DNA of 64,000 bases from Corylus avellana (Eukaryota; Streptophyta; Magnoliopsida; Fagales; Betulaceae): NCBI RefSeq assembly GCF_901000735.1, contig NC_081545.1:8175540-8239539 (forward strand), in the 5' to 3' direction. The position numbers and the translations under genes are program-made. This document shows, piece after piece, positions 1 to 10,629 of the stretch. The notes beneath the pieces are model-generated. The model had not been told where the DNA came from and searched no databases. It saw only the letters and a program-made list of their open reading frames with translations. How positions within the stretch are numbered: position 1 is the first letter of the stretch; every line of letters starts with the position of its first letter.

Positions 1-77
1 TGCTTGCCACTTTTGGTCAATTGATTATAATCATACATAAAAGATATGGACTTTGTATCACTGTCCACATTTGTATA

Positions 78-830
78 TGTTGACGGTGTGCCTTGAATCT
101 TATGTGTGGGCCCTACTGCTATTCCTTTTTGCTTTTGGGTTTTGGAGACAAATCCAAGATAGACTTGTATTAGGAAGGGCTACTAACCGACTTTACCCTT
201 TATATATAAGGTTGTGTTTTCAACCTTGTAGAGTGGGTGCTTAGTGTGAGCCGCAGAGTTGAGAATTAGTTCTTATTGCTTGCCATGCATGAAAGAAAAA
301 GGAGGATCCTATTTTCTTTTTGGGATTGAAGCGCCACACGACAATCAACACAGAGTCGCACAAAATCAAGCTGTTAACTTTGAGAAAAGGTGGGCTGCTG
401 TGTGTGATAGAAGAGGGCGCTGACTGTTTTCTTTTTGGCTTTGGTGGAGCCTAAACAAGAGAGAAAAAGAAATGGTGCTACTATAGAAGAGAAAAAAAAA
501 AATAGAAGAGACCAGCTACCATCTTGTCCAAGCAAAGGAAGAAGAGGTTGTATTCCTGTCTTTTGTTTTCTCATTTGAGAAAAATCTCTATTGTGTGATA
601 GTGAGATTTGGATGTATTAGGGCTTTGGGGTCTGAGTGATTTTCTTTCTACTATATTTTTGTACTCCATTTTTAATAGTGAATTTATTCGTGATTGCCTT
701 CGCCAGTGGACATACCTCACATTGAGGGAAAACTTAAATCTTGGTGTTATTTTGTGTGATTGTTCTTGCCTTATTTAACCATAATTGTGATCGTATTTTT
801 GTACAAGAGTAAAGTCAAGTAATTTCAAAG
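78..830 (+). repeat. Possible decayed copia-type LTR
   Basis: The stretch looks like a plant Ty1-copia LTR. It has a TATATATAAGG promoter-like box near 200, purine-rich transcribed sequence, and the ending style (CACATTGAGGG, then AAATCTTGGTGTTATTTTGTG) common in such LTRs. I found no tRNA primer site after it and no clear target duplication, so both boundaries are approximate. It lies upstream of the first recognisable diacylglycerol kinase exon, probably inside an intron of that gene. From 830 to 1601 I see only AT-rich intron-like sequence. Confidence 0.25.
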
Positions 831-1601
831 GAATTTTCCTTATAATTTCCTTGTCTAAGTTTATGCAGTGTTTATGTAGCTTGACTGGTACTTCTCTGAT
901 GACTTGCATTAATTTCTTTATTAAGATGTTAACAGTTGATAATGCATTTAAGTTCTTTGCTAAATCTAGAAGACTGATGATGGATGTGTGGTTTCTATCT
1001 CCAAATTTGCTTGACCTACACTTTGAGAAACTTGGATGGGATTGTATTGCATAACAATGCTGTTTAAATAGTTCTTATGCCTTTCGTCCTTTGAGGGCTT
1101 CCCTGGTTGTCCCATTGACATTTAAATTGGTTTGTTATGTTTTGTATATACTTTTTTGAGCAAATTTGTTACTACGAATAATGCAACTTATAAATTGAGA
1201 ATTTTTATTTTGATGGACTCAGAAGATGATATACATGTTTGCCTTGGATACTATAGACAAAATTAATAGAGCCATTAAAATTTCATGAAACAACCAAACA
1301 GGCCCTAAGATTGGAGTTTTGTTATGTACAAAGATGAATTCTTTAGCCTTCTTACAATATTTCCATACAGTGTTATTTTGTTTGATTTGTTGTAAATAAA
1401 TTATTTGGAATTTGACATAACCTTGTCTGATGTAAATCCTGCAAAATGTGCTTCTTTTTTTTTTTATTGGTTTGTTAAGGAACTTGTTATCATTTAGTTA
1501 TTAACGGGTTCCTGCATGTTTTCACATTAAAGTTATATTTCTTAAACATAAGTGCTACTTATTCCCTCCTTTTATTATTATTACTCAATTTTCAAAATCA
1601 G

Positions 1602-4600
1602 AGTACTTATGCAAAGCTTGGATGTACGCAAGGATGGTTTATGGCTCCACTTTTTCATCCTTCCGGGTGAGTACAAAGATATGGCTCATTAAACAAGGAA
1701 ATATAATGCTTATGAGGTCTCTGAGGTATCACTTTTTATCAAATCACTCCATAAGGTTTAAGTTTTATCAATTTACTCCCCACAGTTCCAATTATTATCA
1801 CATAGATCCTTCCACTAGGGCTCTGTTAATTTTTTAACGTCCATGCTGCCTAATAGCCAATTAAAAGCCAATATGTCTCACAATATCACAGTCAGCATGA
1901 CTACTCTGTTTGAACAACTCTGGTTTGCCACACCATGCCATGTCATCAAAATTTAAATTAAAAAAAAAAAAAAAAGGACAACAAATCACCCCAAAAATGC
2001 TGTGTTTTGATTGACTCCTTAGGGTATTCAATCTGTTCGAGTTTTAGTCCTTAGAATCATTCCCCTGTTCTTCAATGGTGTCTTCTTCCCTCATCCATTT
2101 TTTGCACCGCTGCCGGTCATTTCAAAATAGATGATGCGACATATCTGGTTGTCTGTCATTGTCCTATTGTCCATATTCTTGGTTGGATCCTAAGTAGGTT
2201 TGCTAGCTATTTTTAACAGTTTTAGTAAATTTTAAGTGTTTTCTTTTAATACAGGAACATAGCACAACTTGCAAAAGTAAAGATCATGAAGAAACATGGT
2301 CCGTGGCAAGAACTCAACATACCTCACAGGTAAAGTATCAGTTCGTCAAATTCAGTTTAGTTTGCTTATTCTAGTTGCTGCTTACAGCTTATAGACCATT
2401 TGGGCAGTATATTGTTTGTAGAAAAAGGTCATGCGTCGAGCTTTCTTCCATACGTTCTTTATTTATATGAGATATGGATGCAATCTTAGCTACTGTGATC
2501 AATGGGAAATTACATGAATTTCATGTCTATCTACTTTTACTTTTTGGAAAAATATTTTCCGTAGATGTTGGAAGTTGTTTTGCAGGTAAAAAAAATCCCA
2601 TCTACTCTGTATTACAATTTAGAAAAGAACATATAATATTTTCCGTGGATGTTGTTGGACTTTCCATCCTGTGCTGTTTGCACTCACAATGATGTGGAAG
2701 AAGTGTCTTATTAGTCATTCCCATATATTAATGCCTGACGAGCATCTATTTATCTACGGTGCCCCAATGCTTTAGTTTGTCGGATCTCACGATTAATAAA
2801 ATTTCTTTTATTTTTCTTTGTTTTTTTCATGTAAAAGGGTTAATCTATAGTCCACCATCCTTTTACCAGTTACGCTCCTGTAAATACTCTCTCAATTTCT
2901 TGGTTGGTGGAATATAGAAAGAATGATCTTGTTTTTCTGTCACTACTGCTCTGATCATTACAAGATTCATCGAGTAATAATATAAGGAGGACTAGAGTCC
3001 TCTTAGAGCCCTCCCAAATATAATGTGGCTTTTAAAATCATCTTTGAGTTTGAGATCGTCATTATTGAATTTCGATCTATTGATCATTTTAAAAGCCACA
3101 TCATATTCGGAAAAACTCTAGGATAACTCTAGTCCTCTTTATATCATTACTCAGATTCATTTGCTATCATAATGGGATAGATCTATTTCATAATTGTTGG
3201 TAATCAAACAAGGTTTTTTTTAATTTTTTTTTTAATATGTTTTCTCTGCTGCTCTATGTAAGTTTCAATCTAATGACTTCCAAAATTACACCTCATTATG
3301 CTTCTATTAATCCTTCTTTTTTTTTTTTTTTTTTTCTTTTTATGTAAATACAGCATCAGGTCTATTATATGTTTGAACTTGCCTAGCTTTTCTGGTGGAC
3401 TAAATCCTTGGGGGACACCAAGCACACTCATGCGCCGTGATGTTGCTCCCAATACTTATTCTTTTCCTTTTTCTTCCCCCCACCCCAATATCCATGTGTC
3501 GATCTTGATTAATTTCATGCTAGTTGTTTCTGCTTACATAGATCTAATAAAAATATCCTAATGGAATATGAATTACAGAGGGACTTGACTCCGCCATATG
3601 TAGATGATGGCCTTCTTGAGATTGTTGGATTTAGAGATGGTTGGCACGGGCTTGTTTTGCTTGCCCCAAAGGGACATGGGACTCGTCTTGCACAGGTTAG
3701 AAATAAACTTTGATTAGCCTCAATATTTCGTAGTTTCCTAGAGAAGTCAAGAGTCACAAATCCCACAAAAGAATCATGCACAAGAAATGACACGACTTCG
3801 GATGAATTCACAAGCCTTATAAGCTATACATCTGTATACTTGGCGGTATATGGGATTGGACCTCATGGCTAAGAGAATCACTAACTTGATGGTCAGTTAA
3901 AATTCCAAAAACATCAGAAGTTTCCATATACATCATGGTAATGAGGAGAATGACCATTGACTTGTTAGTCTTTTTTTATTTTTTTATTATATATATTTAA
4001 CCTTAGTTAAACACAACTTACGTCTCTACATGGGATTGAACTCATGAGCTCACGCCCCACAAAAATAAGAAATACCTGTGTGGAGGAGAAGTGGCCATTT
4101 TTATTTTGGTCCTTGGGAGAATGGCTCTCTTAAGAGAGATGACTCTGTTGTTGTGGGTTAAACCTAAAACCTTCCTTTTATTAAAGGGAAAGAGGTATCA
4201 CTTAGTTATAAGGTTTGGGTGTATAGATGAATGACTTCCACAAGGTACCATCTGAATTATATTGTTTTGGATAACTCAATAAAAGGATAACTTAATCCCA
4301 CTGAATGGTACCTTTGTTTTTCTTATTTTTGTCTTTCTTTGGGCATCAGGCGCACCGAATTCGCTTTGAGTTTCACAAAGCTGCATATGATCATACATAC
4401 ATGAGAATTGATGGGGAACCTTGGAAACAACCACTCCCAGTTGACGATGACACAGTTGTGGTAGAAATCTCTCACCTTGGCCAAGTGAACATGCTTGCCA
4501 CCCATGAGTCTAGGTCTAAAAGTGTCCGTGATCCCTCAACACATAGCCATAACAATGATGAGGAAGAAGATAGCAATGAAGAAGACTCTGCACAAGAGGG

Positions 4601-4676
4601 GGAAGAGTTTAGGAAGTTTGGTGCTGCAGATACATTTAGGATCCCTGATGAGGTTGATATTTCCCATCTCAGTTAA
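1602..4676 (+). CDS. DGK5: Diacylglycerol kinase, cluster III (DGK5-like), 3' exons only
   Basis: Five 3'-terminal exons of a plant diacylglycerol kinase, which phosphorylates diacylglycerol with ATP to phosphatidic acid in lipid signalling. Exons: 1602-1666, 2255-2329, 3354-3441, 3579-3695 and 4350-4676 (TAA). They join in frame and read [60 protein letters not shown] and HRIRFEF...[10 protein letters not shown], which is the DGK accessory-domain signature. The protein ends in an acidic stretch and [10 protein letters not shown]...DEVDISHLS, as in Arabidopsis and tomato DGK5-type enzymes. The N-terminal catalytic half is not visible and should lie before position 1 or beyond the LTR-like intron sequence. 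The donor after exon 3354-3441 (GTTGCT) is weak, but it is the only GT that keeps frame and gives RRD-RDLTPP. Introns carry a MITE and poly(T) runs. Family certain; subgroup assignment from remembered sequence. Confidence 0.9.
2971..3152. mobile_element. hAT-like MITE in DGK intron, exact 8-bp TSD
   Basis: A 182-bp non-coding element with terminal inverted repeats: left GAGTAATAATATAAGGAGGA, right end reverse-complemented GAGTAATGATATAAAGAGGA, both continuing into CTAGAG. It is flanked by the exact 8-bp direct repeat AGATTCAT (2963-2970 and 3153-3160), the target-duplication length of hAT transposons. Inner sequences (TGTGGCTTTTAAAAT against ATTTTAAAAGCCACA) are also inverted, so the whole element can fold into a hairpin. 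It sits in the DGK intron between exons 2255-2329 and 3354-3441. Confidence 0.85.
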
Positions 4677-5216
4677 ATTATTCAACCGTTCATCCATCGG
4701 CTTCTATCAAGAGCATGCCCTTTCCCTAATCAGTAATTTGTCTTAGTCCTGGATTTCCAATATAATTTTTCAGTTCCAGCTCGTCTACATAATGGCTTGG
4801 TCACAATTTGGGTCAATTGAAGCATAACAGCCATCATGCTAGTAATGTCTTCTAAATCCTTAGTAGTAATTTGTTGAGAGCCGGGGGATTTTTTATTTGA
4901 GAGCATCATAGAATTGTGAAAGTAATTTTTAAGTGCTGATTCTACTTAGTTATTCTATCTTTGCAATAAAGTGATAAAGCATTGCAATCACTCTTGATGT
5001 AGTTGTAGCCATGGACTGGCTACAAACATGTGGATTTGGATTCCTAATAAAACCAAGTGTGGATTGGCGTTTATTCTTTCTTTTTTAAGTTAGCAAGGAT
5101 CATGGGTGGATTTCATTCAGGATGAGAGAGCCTGCCTGTAAGATCCACATTGATCAATTATGTAGTTTCTTTTGTTCATCTGTGTTTATTCTCGTACTAG
5201 GTGCAGTCTTGTCTGA

Positions 5217-5217
<1 letters not shown>

Positions 5218-5245
<28 letters not shown>
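5218..5245. repeat. (CT)n microsatellite
   Basis: About 14 uninterrupted CT units downstream of the DGK stop codon. Confidence 0.95.
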
Positions 5246-5247
<2 letters not shown>

Positions 5248-5483
5248 GAATACCTTAACCAAGCTTTTTTTTTTCCCCAATGAATGAATACAAAGGAGAT
5301 GGAACCTTTACCTCTAGAATTTTGTTCTTAGTAATTTATAATTATGAAACCAGGCAACCTTTTAGATATCTACAAAGCTCATTTGCAACTTTGTGCGAAA
5401 GGTAGCCCGAGCCGAGGGTTTCTATTCATACTTTTCTTCATTTGTAATTTTCTGTTTTAGGTGTCGGGTAATGCTACATACTA

Positions 5484-5660
5484 CGAGTGCTATAAGGAGG
5501 ACTAGAAAGTCCTCATGTGCAATTTTCAAATGTGATATAGTTTTTAAAATTACAAATAAATCAAAATTCAATAATAATCATCTCAAATTCAATAATGATT
5601 TTAGAAGTCACATTATATTTGAGAGGATTCAATGACAATTCTAATCCTCTTTTATCACTC
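5484..5660. mobile_element. Older copy of the hAT-like MITE
   Basis: Same family as the element at 2971-3152. Left end GAGTGCTATAAGGAGGACTAG and reverse-complemented right end GAGTGATAAAAGAGGATTAG are imperfect inverted repeats, and the interior (TGTGATATAGTTTTTAAAAT, then AGAAGTCACATTATAT) is comparable. The flanking 8-mers (around ACATACTA and CTATATCT) no longer match, so the copy is older or its ends have mutated. Confidence 0.65.
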
Positions 5661-6457
5661 CTATATCTCAATAGGTTAATGTGGCCAAGAGGATGGAGTG
5701 AAATAAGAATGTAGGATGTAGCATTACTCTTGGGGTTATTTTGTAGACTCTTAAATGCGGGAAGAGGATAGAAAGAGAAGTGAATTACGGAGAGGGAATG
5801 GATATAGAAAAGTTAAAAAGTTGTAATGCTGGGTTCTCATGTTTTAAAAGTTTTCAATATCACTCCTATCAAAATCAAATGGTTAATAGGTGAAATGTTC
5901 ATTGTAGTTCTTTAAAACTTATAAAAATACAAAATTACCTTAATTAGTTTTTTAAAAAAATGGAAATGCTCATTAGCATAATAGCATTAGTGATTTTTTT
6001 TTTAAAAAAAAAAATGAGTATTTTGGTGTAGTTGTCAGGATTAAACAGAAAAATCATAACACATGGATAACATTGCAAAATTTTTAAACACGAGAATTCG
6101 ACATTGCGTCTTTTTAAATTGTAAGGGTATAATTGTAAAAGGGACAATTTTGGTACTATTGCTTTTTATTTCCGGATGTACTTGGCAATGGAATGGTACT
6201 GTAGCAGATTTGATTAATATGAGAAAAAAAAAGTAAGAATGTTTTGTATAAAAAAGTGAAAAAATTAGTTTTGTAGTGATTTTTTTATTTGAATAGTAAT
6301 AAAAAGTGATTGATGTGATGTAAAAAATATGAATGTTAGAGTTAATTTTGAGAAAATGTTTTTTTATTTTTGAGTCCGGTCTGGTGTGCCCTTTGCCTAA
6401 CACAGCCTCCATGTCTTTTAACAGAAATTGAAAATGTGCTTTTAACCGCGTAAATAC

Positions 6458-6460
<3 letters not shown>

Positions 6461-6492
<32 letters not shown>
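6461..6492. repeat. (TA)n microsatellite
   Basis: About 16 TA units, about 190 bp upstream of the start codon at 6682. Confidence 0.95.
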
Positions 6493-6495
<3 letters not shown>

Positions 6496-6580
6496 GACCG
6501 ACCTCTTTTGGATTTGGATTCGGTGGGTCATCTCCCTCTCATTCTCCTTGACTTGGACGGAAAGTTAACTCGGGTGAGCC

Positions 6581-6587
6581 TATAAAT
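6581..6587 (+). promoter_or_regulatory. TATA box of the CUE-like gene
   Basis: TATAAAT in the context GAGCCTATAAATGGACC, 95 bp before the ATG at 6682. The spacing fits a plant RNA polymerase II core promoter with a short 5' leader. Confidence 0.65.
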
Positions 6588-6681
6588 GGACCAAACCTAA
6601 ACCCAAAAGAAACCCATCATTATCTTTTTTCCTTCCTCCAACCCAACCAAAGCCAACGCTAACTCTCTCCGAAGCACAACA

Positions 6682-7278
6682 ATGGCGGTGTGCGGGATCA
6701 AGAGAAATTTCGAAGACTTATCTCCCTCTCCTCTCGTTTGCAAGAGGGTTCGCTATTCATGTTCTACTTCGCCGATTAACACCCAAATCCCCCACAACAA
6801 TTCAAGCACCGCCATCAAAAACCCAGGATCTGCCGAGGAAAATCCAGCAGAAATTGATCTATCGGCCCCGAAGAACGGCGTAGAATGGACGCATTCTCTG
6901 ATCAATAAACTCATGGCCGCAAAGAGCGTGGAGGACGCCATGGTTTGTACAACCGGAGTGCTGGGGGATTTTGAAAGAAGCATTGGTGCGCGGATTGAAG
7001 CCCATCTCAACCAGGAATTTATGTCGTTGAAGGAGCAAGCTGAACGGCTAACAGAGGAAAACACGATGCTCAAACGCGCTGTGGTGATCCAACATGAACG
7101 CCGGAAAGAGTGCGAGAACAAGGACGGAGAGTTGCAGCATGTGAAGGATGTGGTGGTGCCGCAGCTGAGGGAGAAGTTGAGAACAATGGAGGTCAACAAT
7201 TATGCATTGTCAATGCATTTGAAGCAGGCTCTACAGAACAGTCCCTTTCCTGGGGACTTCCATTCTTATGCCTTCTGA
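6682..7278 (+). CDS. Intronless coiled-coil protein related to plant CUE-domain family, CUE domain absent
   Basis: A 198-residue single-exon frame with a good start context (CAACAATGGC) and an upstream TATA box. The N-terminus MAVCGIKRNFEDLSPSPLVCKRVR and the C-terminal half resemble plant 'ubiquitin system component Cue' proteins such as the Arabidopsis AT1G80040/AT5G32440 group: a WTHSLINKLMAAKSVEDAM helix, ERSIGARIEAH, then a coiled coil around residues 112-180 with EENTMLKRAVVIQHERR and LREKLRTMEVNNYALSMHLK. Family members carry a CUE domain (ubiquitin binding) between these parts. Here residues about 30-60 are a short Asn/Pro/Ser-rich linker instead. Lack of introns and of the CUE domain suggests a retrocopy or truncated paralogue, but the intact frame and TATA box suggest it can be expressed. 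Function unknown. The family call rests on remembered sequence. Confidence 0.75.
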   Translation: MAVCGIKRNFEDLSPSPLVCKRVRYSCSTSPINTQIPHNNSSTAIKNPGSAEENPAEIDLSAPKNGVEWTHSLINKLMAAKSVEDAMVCTTGVLGDFERSIGARIEAHLNQEFMSLKEQAERLTEENTMLKRAVVIQHERRKECENKDGELQHVKDVVVPQLREKLRTMEVNNYALSMHLKQALQNSPFPGDFHSYAF

Positions 7279-8055
7279 TGAAGTTTATGTATACATTTTT
7301 TGTGGATTGTAAGAAAGTAAGACATGTTATTACTAAATTCATGTCTACCTTTTATTTTCACCTTCTCTTCTTCCCTGTTCCTCACTAGTAATGTTGAGAA
7401 AGCTTGGCAAAGGGTAGGCTGACGAAACGAACCCAACAAGGTTAGGGCAGGGTTAAGAAGTCTGGCGTGTTTAATCAAATGGATCAAATTAGATTTGATC
7501 GGCATAATAAAAAAGTTAATTTTTGACATAACTCATGAACGAACTTAATACAAAATTAGAGGATTAAGGGGTTTAACTCGTTTAATTAAATGAGTCGAAT
7601 TAGAATTGACCTATATAATTTTATATATATATGCCTCAAAACAATATGAACTCGACACGCAAGCTTGAATCGCCAAACCCTAGAAAAATAAAATGGGTTA
7701 GAAAGTGAGGAACCGCCTTAGTGTTTGTATTGACTTGCAGCCCAAAGTAGCAGAATAAGTAGTAAAAAACGGTGTCAAAACCGACTTAATGTTCCCACCG
7801 CATAAAAAGATTAAAGAAGCAAATTACAGCCTAAATGACTTGAGAAAACCGTCGTTTAGTGTTCTAATTTATAGGTGAAAGCCCAACAAAGAACCTGAAC
7901 CATATTGTAGAACTTTGCCGAAAGAGTCATAGACCCCTGTTATTTTATTTTTGTATTTTTAGTGGATTCATGTCTTTGAGTTGACATTCCTAAACTCATT
8001 TTCTTATACCTTTTAGTGCTTCCAAATTCTATTAGTCTATTGCAATCACTTGATC
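7279..8055. other. Intergenic spacer with a LysM-promoter-like piece
   Basis: 3' flank of the CUE-like gene followed by decayed repeat sequence. The segment 7866-7915 (TAATTTATAGGTGAAAGCCC and following bases) resembles the promoter/leader of the LysM genes at 10.6, 15.8, 24.5 and 44.4 kb, but I see no LysM coding exon next to it. No gene supported. Confidence 0.5.
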
Positions 8056-8063
8056 AGTTTTAT

Positions 8064-8773
8064 TAGTGGTGATCATGCGGTTGCAGTTAGCAATTAGTGG
8101 CTAAAACTGCTAACCGCAATTGCTTAAGCGGTTAGTAAAATGCTAACTACTAGGTTGTTAACCGTCCGGTTAGTGGTTAACTGCATCCGGCTAACCGCTT
8201 TTTTTGGGCTCACTTTAAATGTTTTTTCCCACTTTTTTTTTTTTTTTTTTTGGCCTTTTGCCTTTTGCCTTTTGCCTTTGCCTTTTGGTCTGATTTTCAG
8301 TTTTTGGCTTATTTTGCCCTTTATGGCCTTTTATGTGCCTTTTTAGCATCAAAATATGCACTGTTTAACAAGCATATAGGTCGTGATATACTACATTGGG
8401 CTTGCTCCAAAATGAGCCAATATAAAAAAAAATGTAAAGGGTACTTAAAAAAACCCAAATGCTATTAGCATCAACCAAAAAAAAAAAAAAACATAGTTAT
8501 ATGAAAATCATCAAGATGATCAAATTCCTAACCCAAAGTAATACAAATATAAAAATCAAGGAAAACTCAGTTGTTAAAAAGCCTAAGAGTAGATATCCTA
8601 AACAAGGAACACAAACATAAACATATTCAATTCTACTTCCATCATCATTTGGTCTTATATATATATATTAAAAAAGCAGTTTGCGGTTTTTACTAACCGC
8701 TTTTAAAAGCGGTTAAGAGTTAATGCGGTTAGTGGTTACAAAGTGATTAATAAAAACCGCATCAACACCCCTA
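8064..8773. mobile_element. Non-autonomous hAT element, 710 bp, exact 8-bp TSD
   Basis: The right end reverse-complemented begins TAGGGGTGTTGATGCGGTT and the left end TAGTGGTGATCATGCGGTT, imperfect terminal inverted repeats with a few mismatches. The exact 8-bp repeat AGTTTTAT flanks it (8056-8063 and 8774-8781). Both ends carry repeated GCGGTTAG/CTAACCGC motifs in subterminal position, where hAT transposases bind. The inside is low-complexity sequence including repeated GCCTTTT units near 8250-8290 and codes for no transposase, so mobility would need a transposase in trans. It belongs to the same broad family as the 1.7-kb element at 52980-54687. Confidence 0.85.
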
Positions 8774-8781
8774 AGTTTTAT

Positions 8782-9372
8782 ACATTCTTCTTTAAATTCC
8801 AACAAAATACTTCAATCTACAAACCTATAACAGTCAGGTGAATAAGTTTCTTTTAAAATTATGGCTCAAGTTCCAATAATCAATCCAACACATGAATTCG
8901 ATGCATCAATATATTTTTATCTCATAATTATCTCACAATGTGTGGCAACCTCATCTAATCTTTGAATCTTTAAAAAATACAGATTAGTAGTTAGTTAAAA
9001 CTGTCACGCCAACAATATAAGATAATTGTAAGATAAAAATGTGGTATAAATCCTATATATTGCACATTTGTCCCACAACGTTGACATGGGAGGTTGTAGT
9101 AGGCCTTGCATATATATATTTAAAAAAAAAAGGGTTAATCCAATGGGCAATGTTAGAATATATGGAAAATAAAATAAAATATATCTTCCATATATATATA
9201 TATATGGAAAATAGCCACTACTTGCCATCGTCTCCAATAACCACTGCCATCCACCGCTAACCTCAATTGATCCAGCTCGTTCCTGGCTACTGTCGTCAAG
9301 AAAACAAAAAAAATCATTGTTTATGTTTCCAAACTCAAGCTATCAGAATCTTCTACTTTGATTTTGAAGGGA
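8782..9372. other. Intergenic AT-rich sequence
   Basis: Mainly AT-rich spacer with a short TA tract near 9190-9205. The last bases (TTTTGAAGGGA) form a polypurine run directly before the LTR-like sequence at 9373, so part of it may be the 3' end of a decayed copia internal region. No coding frame recognised. Confidence 0.45.
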
Positions 9373-9609
9373 TGTTAGTATATATGGGAAATGTATTATA
9401 TTTTTCATGTTAGGTTGATATTGGAATATTCTCTATTTTTTTGTTGATTGCAATCAAATCTTGGAATTGTAATACTTATATTTAGTCACTGCTTTATAAA
9501 TAGAAACTTTTGTATTGTAAATTATGAAGCTAATGAGAGCACAATGTAGCCAAACCACCCGCGATTCTTTCTCTCTTTTCATTCTCTTGTTTTCGCTATA
9601 ATTCTCACA
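9373..9609 (+). mobile_element. Copia-type LTR remnant (probable 3' LTR)
   Basis: About 237 bp starting TGTTAGTATATATGGG and ending TATAATTCTCACA, the TG...CA structure of LTRs. It is preceded by a polypurine tract (GAAGGGA), as expected just before a 3' LTR, and contains a TATAAATAG box near 9496 followed by a transcribed-region-like sequence. No matching 5' LTR and no 5-bp duplication is visible, so the element is broken. Confidence 0.5.
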
Positions 9610-10133
9610 TTTTATATTTCCTTACAAATTTCTACAGCTACTACACCCTAACTACAAAGTTAAAATAATGTAAGATAAAATTAAAATAAAAGTGTGGTAC
9701 ATGGCATTATTTTTTAATACAGAGCAATGCTACTGTTTGAATGTGGATTCATCATTTTACCAATCCAAACTAGGCAAAGGTACCTAAGATTTCCAATCCT
9801 ACTTCTCTAAGTCCCCCCATCGTCCCAATGAATGTGAGATCAATTCATCACAGTACATGAACTTCATGATGACAGAGTGATAAGATTTTCAGCAGGCATA
9901 TGACACGATGCTTGTGATTACAAGACTTCAGACAAAACACCCAACACAATTTGTTGCGCTTTTTATTTTTATTAATCTTAAAAAAATTGTCCAAATTGAT
10001 TAGTTGGACAAAAAAACAAAGTGAATGCATGAACCCTACACTTGGAATACAATCTGGTGACAGAGTATCACTATAAATTCGTGCTCTTTTTTTGAAACTT
10101 AAAAGCTTAAAGATGGATGAACTTTCGGGCAAC

Positions 10134-10550
10134 TTAGTTGAGAATCCCATTGATGCAGAGCCATTGACCAACAAAGATTTTGTCGCAATTGAGATTAGGA
10201 TTGATGGCAGTGAAGAAGTCGGCAGTGAGACTCAACTTTTGGATAATTGTAGAGCAAGTATCGCCATCTTGTTCTCCATACACAGAATTTCATTCTGGAG
10301 CTGTTTCCTCCTTTTCAAACCCAACTGCACCACATATACATAATAATATTATATATAAAAACTTAAACAAAACAAAACAAAACAACTGAAGTAACAAGAG
10401 ATTGATTAATGTATTAATGTCAGAGGATGTATGATTATAGAGCTCACTCCCGAGTACTATTCTACACTCTGTGATGGAGATCATGAGAAGAAGAGAGAGC
10501 AGTAGAATGATGTTGAGAAAAGTTGCTGTTTTGTTGTTACACTTTGCCAT
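10134..10550 (-). pseudogene. Small secreted LysM protein gene, copy A, with premature stop
   Basis: Two-exon gene: exon 1 10448-10550 (ATG at 10550), GTGAGC donor, intron, exon 2 10134-10324 (TAA at 10134). The intact family member would be 97 residues: a signal peptide (MAKCNNKTATFLNIILLLSL) and one LysM domain (ECNSVYG, DGDTCSTI, INPNLNCDKIFVGQWLC). LysM domains bind N-acetylglucosamine glycans such as chitin; small secreted plant LysM proteins act in the apoplast but are poorly characterised. Here the first LysM cysteine codon is TGA instead of TGC (10299-10301), ending the protein before the domain. Copy B (15271-15723) and the intact genes at 24016 and 43915 have TGC. The antisense frame over exon 2 is a shadow. 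A coding GCA is also GAA in this copy. Confidence 0.8.
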
Positions 10551-10620
10551 TATCTCTCGCTAGCTCTTTTTCTTTGGGTAGTGAGTTGAGAGGAAACAGA
10601 GGGAGAGTTGTGTGGGTGTG

Positions 10621-10629
10621 TAATTTATA
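10621..10629 (-). promoter_or_regulatory. TATA box of LysM copy A
   Basis: On the minus strand the sequence reads CCTATAAATTACAC, about 75 bp upstream of the ATG at 10550. The same box precedes copies B (15779-15787), C (24496-24504) and C' (44401-44409). Confidence 0.6.

Larger units (their letters stand above)
4677..6580. other. Intergenic spacer between DGK and the CUE-like gene
   Basis: AT-rich sequence holding the DGK 3' untranslated region (about 4677-5000), a (CT)n tract, a second MITE and a (TA)n tract, each listed separately. The short open frames at 5393-5635, 5944-6147 and 6041-6412 are AT-rich or poly(A)-derived with no family resemblance, so I do not call genes there. Confidence 0.6.

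Noticed and set aside
9848..10174. 108-codon minus frame downstream of LysM copy A
   Set aside because: It overlaps the LysM 3' region, is not conserved as a frame in copy B and has no recognisable domain.
10092..10343. Plus-strand frame starting MKLKSLKMDELSGNLVENPI, repeated at 15229, 23923 and 43873
   Set aside because: It is the exact antisense of LysM exon 2. Its conservation follows from the LysM coding strand.
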